DNA from: Desulfobacteraceae bacterium
Lineage (GTDB): Bacteria; Desulfobacterota; Desulfobacteria; Desulfobacterales; Desulfosalsimonadaceae
DNA length: 64,000 nt
NCBI GenBank assembly: GCA_003599885.1
Contig: QZKW01000089.1
Location: 62,001-126,000, forward strand
Direction: 5' to 3'
A model generated the notes under the pieces. That model saw only the letters and a program-made list of their open reading frames with translations. It was not told the origin of the DNA and ran no database searches. A program made the position numbers and the translations under genes. Positions 36,518-45,224 of this stretch are shown in pieces (position 1 is the stretch's first letter; each line of letters begins with the position of its first letter).

Positions 36518-36557
36518 AAACGGAAAGAAGGGAAACCTTCTTTCCGTTTCTTTTTGA
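36518..36557 (+). terminator. Intrinsic terminator after cysteine-rich gene
   Basis: AAACGGAAAGAAGG and CCTTCTTTCCGTTT form a 14-bp perfect stem with a GAAA loop, followed by CTTTTT. Confidence 0.9.
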
Positions 36558-36616
36558 ATGAGGCGTTTATTCAGTCAACGAACGGGATGTGTAACGTGAT
36601 AAATTTTACGGCATAT

Positions 36617-37300
36617 ATGAAGGTGAAAAAGTTCATAATCGTATCCCTCTGGGCAGGGTGTATAGGGGTTTTGGGATTTTCAGCCATCACTTCCGCCATG
36701 CCCTATCAACCGGAAGGGCCTATTCGGATCATCACCCAGGATATACCCGGGAGCGCCAGGTCCGTCGATAATGGGACAGAATGGCAGGTGGAAACGAAAA
36801 AAACCGGTCCGGGAAGCGCTGAGTTGTCTTTTAGCATGGCTGACAGCGATGAGGTGGTTTGCCGGGTGGTAATGGATTCGGTTGATTCAGCTTCAGGAAA
36901 GGCATCGACCCTGAACCTCTTGTGGAACAATCCCGGCCGTCAGCCCCAGGTCTTCCAGCAGGCGGACCTTCTGGTGGTGCCCGGATCGCCGGTGCCCTGC
37001 GACATATTGCCGCTGGACATGATGATGGGGAAATCTGAGCCGAGAAACTATGAAATCAAGCGCCAGGTCGCCGGACAGACGTTTGTCGACACTTTCAAGG
37101 TGACATGCAACAGCGTTGGTCCGGCATCCGCCCGCACAAACGGATGGTTGACCGGCGAAGACTTGACGGGCCCGCTGGTGATGATTAGTGTTGTAAACGC
37201 CCGCACCGGCGAACTGGTGGTCCGGCAGTTGTGGGCGCCCGGCGCTGACTGGTGGATATTTGAAGAAACCCCGTATCATCAATCCTGGCAGCTTCGGTGA
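36617..37300 (+). CDS. Exported protein of unknown function
   Basis: 227 aa from ATG 36617, chosen for the signal peptide (KVKKFIIVSLWAGCIGVLGF...ITSAMP); the frame is open upstream through the preceding terminator, which cannot be coding. The body is beta-rich with two Cys pairs (VVCRVV, PVPCDILPLD, FKVTCNS) and no recognised domain. Its end overlaps the open frame of the next gene by about 40 bases, so the two are probably co-expressed and may act together outside the cytoplasm. Confidence 0.7.
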   Translation: MKVKKFIIVSLWAGCIGVLGFSAITSAMPYQPEGPIRIITQDIPGSARSVDNGTEWQVETKKTGPGSAELSFSMADSDEVVCRVVMDSVDSASGKASTLNLLWNNPGRQPQVFQQADLLVVPGSPVPCDILPLDMMMGKSEPRNYEIKRQVAGQTFVDTFKVTCNSVGPASARTNGWLTGEDLTGPLVMISVVNARTGELVVRQLWAPGADWWIFEETPYHQSWQLR

Positions 37301-37337
37301 CGCTATCAGAAAAAAAATGGAAATAGAAATAGTGAAA

Positions 37338-39842
37338 ATGGTACCGAGAAAAGTTTCGCTTTTTACGTTTTGTGTGTTCCTGTGGTGCGCCCTTTCTTTT
37401 TGTGCAGCGCCTGCTTCAGCCGAAATGATTCAGGCAGATACAGTCCCGTGGTCCGGATACTGGTGGCCGTTAGCATTAGGCGGACTGGCTACCGGGGCAG
37501 ATTACCAGGGGACACCTTCACCCATTGAAAAATTTCTGCTGCTGACCACCGGCGTTAGTTCCGGTCCCCTCAAAGAATGGTATTTAAGCCGCTATTATGA
37601 CCCGGATGCAGTGTCCTGGGCGGGACTTTGTCCCTACTGGGCACGGGCGTCCATGCTGGAAGATTATGATATTTTTCCCTCATCGGAAGACAATATGATC
37701 GTTCGGGTGGGAGACAAAAAAGGCCTGCTGACTTTGTGTCATGATTTCGGCAATCTGACGCAAGCTTCAGGGAAGGATCCCGTTGATTTTCATTCCTGGC
37801 TCGGCAATTATATTAAAGACCAGGGGCAACCCTTTCTGGCGGATCTGTCAACCGGGACAGAGGTATGGTATTACCCGATTTACGGATACGAAATGAGCAG
37901 TTCGACATCGGGTCTGACCCGGTCGGTCAAGACCTCCATCGTCTATGCTGCCGACCAGGTTTCTCCGGATTATGTCGGGACCCTGGAATTGTCCCAATCG
38001 TATACCTATGACCTTTATTATAATGCCAAAGGAGAAATTACCGGGGGAAGCTGGACGGGCAGCAGTATGAATAACCATCCGGATGTGCTGGGGTATCCCT
38101 TGAGTACCGCTCCCAAGTGCCCCTACCTTGACTGCGATGAAGTCCGGCGCCTGGCAAAATCCAAAGATGATTTTCTGGAAAAAACCGGTAACGCCGCCCA
38201 GGAGATTCATCCGGGGACTTACAACTTGGTGCTGCTGGATGAGGACAAGTATGTTCTGGCTGGTCAGCCCGGGGACACGGTCTATATTGAAATACAAAAA
38301 GATGACACAAGCCGCGAGGCACTATCGATACAGATTACAGATCATTCAGGCGATCCGGTATTTTCCCGGTCTCTCGTTCGTGCACAACAAACGTCATATA
38401 TGATTGACATGCAGGACCCGCCCTATACCCTGGCCCTGACCCAGAACAATTATACCAAAGCTCCCAATATCTATACCTTGTCGGTTAAAAAATTTTCTGC
38501 ATATCGCCAGAATGTTCCCTATATCCCCAAAAACGCGGCATGGTCTGGTTTTGTGCTCGTGAACAGCGGAGACGCGATGGCTGAAAATGTCGCTCTGGTG
38601 ACATCCGACGCTGCCGGAGATCCGGTGCAGACCGTATTCGGGCCGCTCACTCTGAAGCCCGGGGAAAAACGAATTGTGATGCTCGATGATTTGCCGTACC
38701 GGCCTTTGGAATATTCCAAGATTGACTCACTGATGATGATTTCTGACCAGCCGGTGACATTGCTTAACTTGTTCGGGATTGCCCAGAAGCCCATGGCAGG
38801 CTTTGTCCAGGGGCAAGCCACCGGAAGCCCTCTGGTGATTCCGGATACGGTCCCGGGTGGCGAGTTCAACCGGAAGATGCAGGCGGCGGTTTTTAATGAA
38901 TCGTTTGCGGAAGCCAATGTCACGGTCCGGGTATATGCGGCCGATGGCCAGTTCCAGTATGAAGTATTGTCCACCATCGCCCCCGGCGGTAAATATGCGA
39001 TTTCCCCCGGAACCGTTCCATATTACCATATCCCGGACGGCGGTTGGATGGATGTTACGGAATTCAGCGGCAATCCGCTGTCCGCGTATATTTATTCTCA
39101 AGATTTCACCGGAAAAAAGAACAGCATTGACACCCTTTTTGCTCTGCCCGTCGACCGTTCGCAGACCCATGTGTTTGTTCCGCATGTTACCCGCTCCGGC
39201 TGGCTGTGGACAACCCGTCTAACCCTGATCAATCCCAACGGTATCCTGAATCCGGTGCGTCTTCACTTAAAACGCGCCGGCAGTGATCGGGAAAACGACA
39301 TGGTTGTGCAGTTGGAACCCTTTGAAAAAAAGGTGATCGAACTGCAGGATACATTTGGCCTGGTTGACGGGGCGCAGGCCGATTCCGTTCTTGAGATATC
39401 CGGCCAATACGCCATCACGGGATATTATAGTTATTCACAACCCATCGGCAAAGATGAAGCCAGTATGCCGTTGTTAACCGCCGATGACTTTTCCGGCCGG
39501 ATGGTTGTTCCCCATCATGCCGGTCAGGATGGATGGCAGTTCTGGACAGGGGTTGGCGTGTGCAACCCCAACGATTTTGCGGTAAAGATTTCCGTAAAGT
39601 CATTTGATGCATCCGGAACGCTGATTGATGATCTGGGTGAATCCATCTCCCTTGCGGCAGGCGCAAAGGAGATCTTCACCGTCGGTGAAAAATTCGGAAA
39701 TCGTGCTTCGGAAATCGCCTATATGGAATTCGAGGAAGAATTATATGGCGCGCCGATCGGCGGTTTGTATCTTTACGGGGATATGAAAAACGGAAAATCC
39801 GGAGTGGAAATGCTGTCCGGCGCGAATATGTCAATTAAATAG
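37338..39842 (+). CDS. Secreted multidomain protein with transglutaminase-elicitor-like N-terminal domain
   Basis: 834 aa from ATG 37338 (an ATG at 37317 and one at 37260 are also in frame). Signal peptide VSLFTFCVFLWCALSFCAAP. Residues 35-190 look like the transglutaminase-elicitor/papain-like fold: SPIEKF, W-AGLCPYWARASML (Cys98), FHSWLGNYI (His152), and ADLSTGTEVWYYPIYGY (Asp169) would give a Cys-His-Asp triad. A C-rich stretch (KCPYLDCDEVRR) and a pre-peptidase-like beta domain (about 280-395) follow, then three related beta-sandwich repeats of about 110-130 residues (WSGFVLVNSG; WLWTTRLTLINPNG; WQFWTGVGVCNPND). Family and activity are inferred from motif resemblance only. No TM or anchor is seen at the C-terminus. 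Confidence 0.7.
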   Translation: MVPRKVSLFTFCVFLWCALSFCAAPASAEMIQADTVPWSGYWWPLALGGLATGADYQGTPSPIEKFLLLTTGVSSGPLKEWYLSRYYDPDAVSWAGLCPYWARASMLEDYDIFPSSEDNMIVRVGDKKGLLTLCHDFGNLTQASGKDPVDFHSWLGNYIKDQGQPFLADLSTGTEVWYYPIYGYEMSSSTSGLTRSVKTSIVYAADQVSPDYVGTLELSQSYTYDLYYNAKGEITGGSWTGSSMNNHPDVLGYPLSTAPKCPYLDCDEVRRLAKSKDDFLEKTGNAAQEIHPGTYNLVLLDEDKYVLAGQPGDTVYIEIQKDDTSREALSIQITDHSGDPVFSRSLVRAQQTSYMIDMQDPPYTLALTQNNYTKAPNIYTLSVKKFSAYRQNVPYIPKNAAWSGFVLVNSGDAMAENVALVTSDAAGDPVQTVFGPLTLKPGEKRIVMLDDLPYRPLEYSKIDSLMMISDQPVTLLNLFGIAQKPMAGFVQGQATGSPLVIPDTVPGGEFNRKMQAAVFNESFAEANVTVRVYAADGQFQYEVLSTIAPGGKYAISPGTVPYYHIPDGGWMDVTEFSGNPLSAYIYSQDFTGKKNSIDTLFALPVDRSQTHVFVPHVTRSGWLWTTRLTLINPNGILNPVRLHLKRAGSDRENDMVVQLEPFEKKVIELQDTFGLVDGAQADSVLEISGQYAITGYYSYSQPIGKDEASMPLLTADDFSGRMVVPHHAGQDGWQFWTGVGVCNPNDFAVKISVKSFDASGTLIDDLGESISLAAGAKEIFTVGEKFGNRASEIAYMEFEEELYGAPIGGLYLYGDMKNGKSGVEMLSGANMSIK

Positions 39843-39882
39843 AAAATGGATTGTTGATAAAAAAAACGTCATTATTAAAAAT

Positions 39883-39918
39883 AACCGGGAAGGAGAAAGC
39901 CTTCCCGGTTGTTTTTTT
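39883..39918 (+). terminator. Intrinsic terminator
   Basis: AACCGGGAAGG / CCTTCCCGGTT stem with AGAAAG loop and a run of seven T. Ends the 36617-39842 unit. Confidence 0.92.
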
Positions 39919-39946
39919 ATGCAATGTTGAAACCATGGCTGCCGGT

Positions 39947-40378
39947 TTATTTGAAAAACTCCTTTGTATCTTTGGGCGGGACGTTTAAAAACCATTCACC
40001 ATCCTGTTCAATCCAGTTCTGGGTTTCAAAATTGCCTTTAAAATCAAATCCTCCAACCGTGACATCGCATTTTACTTTTACCTTTACGCGATCTCCGTCC
40101 GGCTCAACGGAAATAGATTCAATAGAGAAGGCTTTAACTTCCATTTTTTCCATTTTGCGGATAAACTGTTTTTCCGAAATGCTTTCCTGATAGGACGAAT
40201 CAAAGAATGCGTAAGCTGTCTTCCAGTCTTTGTTGATTTTTGCCGTCATGAAAGATTCAACCCGAAGCTTAACGGCCTGGTCCGCAGGCCGATGATGGAA
40301 GGAGGCGCAGGATGAGCCGCCCGCCATCAATAGGGTTGCACAAAGAAGGGTGAGTAGACGGTGTGAATGGGTTTTCAT
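39947..40378 (-). CDS. Small lipoprotein with NTF2-like fold
   Basis: 143 aa. A lipoprotein signal ends in GGSSC (Cys24). The rest resembles small NTF2-like lipoproteins (VESFMTAKINKDWKTAYAFFDSSYQESISEKQFI; DGEWFLNVPP). The SD is about AGGAA before ATG 40378. Single gene, divergent from the polysaccharide cluster. The role is unknown. Confidence 0.75.
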   Translation of the reverse strand: MKTHSHRLLTLLCATLLMAGGSSCASFHHRPADQAVKLRVESFMTAKINKDWKTAYAFFDSSYQESISEKQFIRKMEKMEVKAFSIESISVEPDGDRVKVKVKCDVTVGGFDFKGNFETQNWIEQDGEWFLNVPPKDTKEFFK

Positions 40379-40466
40379 GGGGAGTTTGTTCCTTTCGTGT
40401 TTTGATAGGTTTGAAACATATAAATAATGACGCGAACTGACCGCGCCTGACCTTTCCGCCCGTCGG

Positions 40467-40495
40467 TTGATATTATTGATTTAAATCACTATCAG
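40467..40495 (+). promoter_or_regulatory. Candidate sigma70 promoter of polysaccharide cluster with palindromic operator
   Basis: TTGATA, 17 bases, TATCAG. The spacer contains the perfect 12-base palindrome TGATTTAAATCA (40477-40488), which could be a repressor site. It lies about 85-100 bases before the first cluster gene. Confidence 0.4.
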
Positions 40496-40575
40496 TTAAA
40501 GATTGCGGATGTCAAGGGCCACATGCCAATACGTCACGGCAGGCATCCCCTTATTAAAATAGCCATTTTGATTGA

Positions 40576-41514
40576 ATGAATTTGATGGAAAAAAGAATGA
40601 ATTTCTCTCCCACTGTTTTTCATATCACGCATCACAAGGCCGGGTCTCAATGGGTGGCTGAAATATTGAAATATTGCGCTTTAGAGCGATTCCAAAGACC
40701 TGACGTAGATCTGTCTTTTTTTTATAATACGCCAATCAAGCCGGAAACGGTTTATCTGACGGTTTATGTGCCGAAAAAGGACTTCGAACATGTCACCGCA
40801 TGCGACCCCCGGCTTTCCTGGCAAGGCATAAAATATTCAATGGGTCATCCGCAACTCTATATGAAAAACTGGGTTAATTTTCAAATGAAACGAATCCCGT
40901 GCCGTCGATTTATCGTGATTCGCGATTTAAGGGACACACTCGTTTCGCTCTATTTTAGCTGGAAAATCAGTCATGTTTTTCATTTCCCGTGGCAATTCAA
41001 ATCCAGGGAATTATTAAGTGAATCCACCGAGGAACAGGGGTTGCTTTACTGGATTGGCGAGGGGGAAAGAACGCGTTTTGACGGCAGGTTCAATCCCCCT
41101 TTTTTAAAAGCGCAGTATGATCTTATGAATCATTCCAAAGCAAACGACATCGTGGCTTTTTTGAAAAAAATTCTTGATTATATAGCGGATATTCAAGTGT
41201 CATGGATACATGATGATTCGCTGCTGATTCGATACGAAGACCTCATTGCTGATGAAATCGGCGTTTTTGAGAGAATTGTTGACCACTGCCAGATCCCGGT
41301 TAGCCGGGACCGGTTGCATGAAATTATCAGGTATAACCGGTTTGAAACCGTTACCGGGCGTCAGCGCGGAGAAGAGAATATTCAGGCACATCAGAGAAAG
41401 GGGATAGCGGGCGACTGGCGGAATTATTTTTCTGAAACCATCAAAAACAAATTTAAAGCGCGATTTGGCGAGGTTTTGATAAAGACAGGGTATGAAAAGG
41501 ATTTGAACTGGTGA
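40576..41514 (+). CDS. Sulfotransferase domain protein
   Basis: 312 aa (ATG 40576; ATG 40597 is an equally plausible start). PAPS-binding motifs: HHKAGSQW near the N-terminus in place of [21 protein letters not shown] (3'-phosphate loop, about 116-129), and the C-terminal [17 protein letters not shown] block. It should transfer sulfate from PAPS to a sugar or lipid, here most likely the cluster's polysaccharide. It precedes the acetyltransferase gene. Confidence 0.88.
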   Translation: MNLMEKRMNFSPTVFHITHHKAGSQWVAEILKYCALERFQRPDVDLSFFYNTPIKPETVYLTVYVPKKDFEHVTACDPRLSWQGIKYSMGHPQLYMKNWVNFQMKRIPCRRFIVIRDLRDTLVSLYFSWKISHVFHFPWQFKSRELLSESTEEQGLLYWIGEGERTRFDGRFNPPFLKAQYDLMNHSKANDIVAFLKKILDYIADIQVSWIHDDSLLIRYEDLIADEIGVFERIVDHCQIPVSRDRLHEIIRYNRFETVTGRQRGEENIQAHQRKGIAGDWRNYFSETIKNKFKARFGEVLIKTGYEKDLNW

Positions 41515-41525
41515 CGAGGGAGAAT

Positions 41526-42035
41526 ATGAGGTTGTTTTCAGTAAAGATTTTTCATACCATCAGCCGTTATTTATATGGCCTTTTTAGCCGCTGGCGGGAA
41601 GTCCAGGAAATAAGGCAAATTAAGGAATCCATGCATTTTTGCGGGGAACATGTCACCATTTATCCGCCGGTGATTTTTTACGGGGCGGAAGCTTTGGACG
41701 TAGGGGACAATACCTCTGTCGCGCCGTTTGTTCATATCTGGTGCGGCGGCCGGGTGATCATCGGTGCGCGGTGCATGATCGGCAGCCATGCGGCCATCAC
41801 ATCCCTGACCCATGACTATGGTTCGCCGGAAATGTGGAAAACCATTGAAGCAAAACCCGTGGTCATTGGGGATGATGTGTGGATCGGGTCTCACGCCGTG
41901 ATCCTGCCGGGAGTGACGGTGGGGAAAGGCGCGGTGATCGGCGCGGGCAGTGTGGTATCCAGAGATGTGCCTGAAAATGCGATTGTTTACGGTATCCCGG
42001 CAAGTGTTCAGGGCTACCGGCCTCAGCAGCATTAA
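41526..42035 (+). CDS. Hexapeptide-repeat acyltransferase
   Basis: 169 aa from ATG 41526 (SD GAGGGAG); GTG 41511 is also in frame and overlaps the sulfotransferase stop. Left-handed beta-helix with hexapeptide repeats ([48 protein letters not shown]) and the catalytic His in LTHDYGSPE. Maltose/galactoside acetyltransferase type; it probably O-acetylates a sugar of the glycan. Confidence 0.9.
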   Translation: MRLFSVKIFHTISRYLYGLFSRWREVQEIRQIKESMHFCGEHVTIYPPVIFYGAEALDVGDNTSVAPFVHIWCGGRVIIGARCMIGSHAAITSLTHDYGSPEMWKTIEAKPVVIGDDVWIGSHAVILPGVTVGKGAVIGAGSVVSRDVPENAIVYGIPASVQGYRPQQH

Positions 42036-42087
42036 AAGAAACAGGCGGGATAATTTTCAAAAAGCGGATGATCAGGAGTTTTTTGTT

Positions 42088-44016
42088 ATGGGCGCAATCA
42101 GTTTTTCAATCGATATTGATCTTGTGGCATTTTTGGCCCGGCACCTGCCGTTTGAAATTTTTGTTGAAACCGGAACGTTTGAAGGCGAGTCCATTGACCG
42201 GGTAAAGCCCTATTTTAACCGGTTTTTTTCTGTGGAATTGTCTGAACATTACTGGCAGTTGTCAAAAAAGCGCTTTGATGATGATCTGCGGGTGACCATT
42301 ATCAATGGCCATGCCCCCCTTGTTTTGAAAGAAGTGATGCCCCAATTAAAGGGGAAATCCGTTCTGTTCTGGCTGGATTCTCATTGGTGTGATGCGGAAG
42401 CCACAGGCGGCGAGACATCCCAGTGCTCTTTGCTGGATGAACTTAAAGCCATTGATTTTTTGGGTAATGACAGTGTTATTGCAATTGATGATGCCCGCCT
42501 GTTTTTATGCCCCCCCGGCGTTCCCCATGACCATACCCAGTGGCCGGATTTAAGTGAGATTATCAGTACGCTGAATGAAAAAAGCAACGCGCATGAGTTG
42601 ATGGTCATGAATGATGTAATGGTCTATTTCCCCCGGCGTCTTAAAGACAAGGTCCGGCAATACGGGCATGAACACGGGGTTGACTGGCTGACCATTGCGG
42701 ACATGTATCGGCAGGCCAAGGATGTGATAGCTGAGTTGGATGCCAAAGAACAGGAAATCAAGTCCCTGATCCGGGAGAACACGATACTGGTCGGCGAGAC
42801 CCGTGCCAAGGAAAATGAAATCCAGCTAAAACAACTGGAAATCAATAATATGTTTTCCATTGCTGAACAACGGCTTTTTATAATCAATCAGTTTGAGTCC
42901 GCCAAGGATGCTATTCGCTCCGGATTTATGGCGGACATCGACAATCTGCGTTTGGTGATTCAAGAAAAACAGGGCCATATGGAAACCCTTCAGGCGCTTT
43001 CCGCAGAAAAAGACAGGCATTTGGCGAAAGTGGAAGCCATCGCGGAATCCCGTCTCCATGTCATTCGTGAACAGGAGAACGCCATCAACGCCCTGCGCAG
43101 GCGTCGCATCAGAGACCGGATCAGCTTATGGATGCAGCCCCGTTTGGGCGTCCTGTATCACTACCCGCCCCGTCCAATGAAAATCCCTGATAAATACTTA
43201 AAAGAACAGAACCAACAAAAGATCTCAGGCAAATGGCCGCTCATCTCTATTGTAACGCCGTCATACAGGCAGGCGGATTTTATTGAACGCACCATCCAAA
43301 GCCTTTTCCAGCAGCAGTATCCCCGGTTGGAGTATATCGTTCAGGACGGCGGGTCAAGTGATGGCACGGTGGACATTTTGAAAAAATATGAAGATCAACT
43401 GGTCCGTTGGGCGTCTGAAAAAGATGGCGGGCAGTCGGATGCTTTAAATACGGGGTTTGGCTATGCAACAGGCGATATCATGGCCTATCTGAATTCCGAT
43501 GACATGCTGCTGCCGGGCGTCTTGCATTATGTGGCCCGGTATTTTGCCGCCCATCCGGAGATTGACGTGGTGTATGGTCACCGGGTGCTGATTGACGAGT
43601 ATGACCAGGAAATCGGGCGGTGGGTGATGCCGCCCCATGACGATGAGGTGCTGTCCTGGGCGGATTACATTCCCCAGGAAACCATGTTCTGGCGCCGGGG
43701 TATCTGGGAAAAGGCCGGTGGTTTGATAGATAAAAATTTTAAATTCGCCATGGACTGGGACCTGATTTTGCGGTTCCGGGATGCCGGCGCACGGATTGTC
43801 AGACTTCCCCGGTTCTTGGGAGCGTTCAGAATCCATCCCCATCAGAAAACATCTGCTGAAATCTCGCAGCAGGGTGAAATGGAAATGGGACTTCTGAGAG
43901 AACGGTGTCATGGCCGCAAAGTGTCTGACGCGGAAGTTCATCACCATATTAAAAAATATCTTTTCCGGCATGTGTTGCTGCACAAGCTTTACCGGGCCGG
44001 ATTGCTCAAATACTGA
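42088..44016 (+). CDS. Methyltransferase-like / coiled-coil / GT2 glycosyltransferase fusion
   Basis: 642 aa from ATG 42088 (SD AGGAG). Residues 1-205: class I SAM-methyltransferase-like domain (FVETGTFEGESIDRVKPYF, FFSVELSEHYW, VLFWLDSHWCDAEATGG). Residues 210-350: charged coiled coil. Residues 375-600: GT-A fold GT2 enzyme (ISIVTPSYRQADFIERTIQSL, VQDGGSSDGT, YLNSDDMLLPG, MDWDLILRF). Fusions of this kind often make and modify a growing sugar chain. The donor sugar is unknown. The frame stays open upstream within the acyltransferase gene. Confidence 0.85.
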   Translation: MGAISFSIDIDLVAFLARHLPFEIFVETGTFEGESIDRVKPYFNRFFSVELSEHYWQLSKKRFDDDLRVTIINGHAPLVLKEVMPQLKGKSVLFWLDSHWCDAEATGGETSQCSLLDELKAIDFLGNDSVIAIDDARLFLCPPGVPHDHTQWPDLSEIISTLNEKSNAHELMVMNDVMVYFPRRLKDKVRQYGHEHGVDWLTIADMYRQAKDVIAELDAKEQEIKSLIRENTILVGETRAKENEIQLKQLEINNMFSIAEQRLFIINQFESAKDAIRSGFMADIDNLRLVIQEKQGHMETLQALSAEKDRHLAKVEAIAESRLHVIREQENAINALRRRRIRDRISLWMQPRLGVLYHYPPRPMKIPDKYLKEQNQQKISGKWPLISIVTPSYRQADFIERTIQSLFQQQYPRLEYIVQDGGSSDGTVDILKKYEDQLVRWASEKDGGQSDALNTGFGYATGDIMAYLNSDDMLLPGVLHYVARYFAAHPEIDVVYGHRVLIDEYDQEIGRWVMPPHDDEVLSWADYIPQETMFWRRGIWEKAGGLIDKNFKFAMDWDLILRFRDAGARIVRLPRFLGAFRIHPHQKTSAEISQQGEMEMGLLRERCHGRKVSDAEVHHHIKKYLFRHVLLHKLYRAGLLKY

Positions 44017-44071
44017 TGAGCGGGTTCCAGCTTTTTCGCAAGGCGGATTCCGACCAATCAATGGATATCAC

Positions 44072-45199
44072 ATGTTAAGTTTCGCCGTGGCAATTCCCAA
44101 TTTAAACCAGAGCCGGTTTTTATCCGTTGCTCTTGAAAGTATCCGGCACCAGTCGGCGCCGGTCAGTCTGGCGGTCATGGACGGGGGATCCACGGATGAT
44201 TTTGATGGGGTGGTGGCCCGTTATCAGGACATGATTGATTATGTCCAGTCCGGGCCGGATGGGGGGCAGGCTGCTGCCATCAAAAAGGGCAAGGATATCG
44301 CCAAGGGGGATATTGTTTGCTGGCTGAATGCCGACGATTATTATTTTCCCGGTGCGCTGGGCGCCGTTTCAGATGTATTTGAAGCCCACCCGGAAATCGA
44401 TGTCGTTTACGGTGATGCCGTCCATGTCACCCCGATGGGTGATTTTTTATCCTATTTTCCGGCGGTGGCGGAGTTTAACGCCCGTATGCTGCCCGTGTCC
44501 TGTTTTATCTGTCAGCCGGCCTGTTTTGTGCGGCGAACCGCCTATGATAAAGCCGGTGGCATAGATCCTGCTTTAAAATATACAATGGACTGGGACCTCT
44601 GGTGCCGTCTGGCTGCCTGCGGAGCAACATTTACCTATCTGCATGCGCCGCTGGCCGCAGTGAGGTGTTATCCGGAAACCAAAACACTCAGCGGCGGCTG
44701 GCGGCGGTATTCGGAAATATGGAGAATCGGGAAAAAATATGGAAACCGGCTGCTGCCCGTTTCCTGGCCGGGTTTTTACCGGTATGATTTATCGTTTAAG
44801 CAGAATAAAACGCTTAAAGAAAAAATGATGCTTATTGGATTGGAATGCGCCCGGCAGGCCAAAAAGAGATTATGTAAAGAAACAAATGAAACGCTTTACG
44901 GGTTTTATCGCTGGTCCTCGCGGGTTGATGGTCAGTGCCTGGTGCAGCTTCCATGGTATGGGGACCGGAAATCAAAGCGACTGACCCTGACGGTGTCGCC
45001 GCCGGACGCTTCTTACCGGATTGCCATAAACCATGCCGGAACGGAGGTGCATCCGGCCGATAACGGCCAGGTGATCATTTCAATCCCTGAACGCGCATTA
45101 GCGGCGCATCTTCTGATCCGGATAGAATGCCTCCAGAACCGGCAGTGGGAGCTGCACACTTTTTCCTTTGAGAAGACATACGGCGGATGCCGCGCATGA
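44072..45199 (+). CDS. GT2 family glycosyltransferase
   Basis: 375 aa from ATG 44072 (LSFAVAIPNLNQSRFLSVAL). DXD-like region and acceptor motifs: VMDGGSTDDFDG, WLNADDYYFPG, TMDWDLWCRLAACG. The C-terminal 110 residues after about 265 form an extra beta-rich domain (GQCLVQLPWYGDRKSKRLTLTV) of unknown role. Closely related in sequence pattern to the GT2 half of the preceding gene, suggesting local duplication. Confidence 0.9.
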   Translation: MLSFAVAIPNLNQSRFLSVALESIRHQSAPVSLAVMDGGSTDDFDGVVARYQDMIDYVQSGPDGGQAAAIKKGKDIAKGDIVCWLNADDYYFPGALGAVSDVFEAHPEIDVVYGDAVHVTPMGDFLSYFPAVAEFNARMLPVSCFICQPACFVRRTAYDKAGGIDPALKYTMDWDLWCRLAACGATFTYLHAPLAAVRCYPETKTLSGGWRRYSEIWRIGKKYGNRLLPVSWPGFYRYDLSFKQNKTLKEKMMLIGLECARQAKKRLCKETNETLYGFYRWSSRVDGQCLVQLPWYGDRKSKRLTLTVSPPDASYRIAINHAGTEVHPADNGQVIISIPERALAAHLLIRIECLQNRQWELHTFSFEKTYGGCRA

Positions 45200-45224
45200 T
45201 TATTGACGTATTTTTTGAAAGGAT

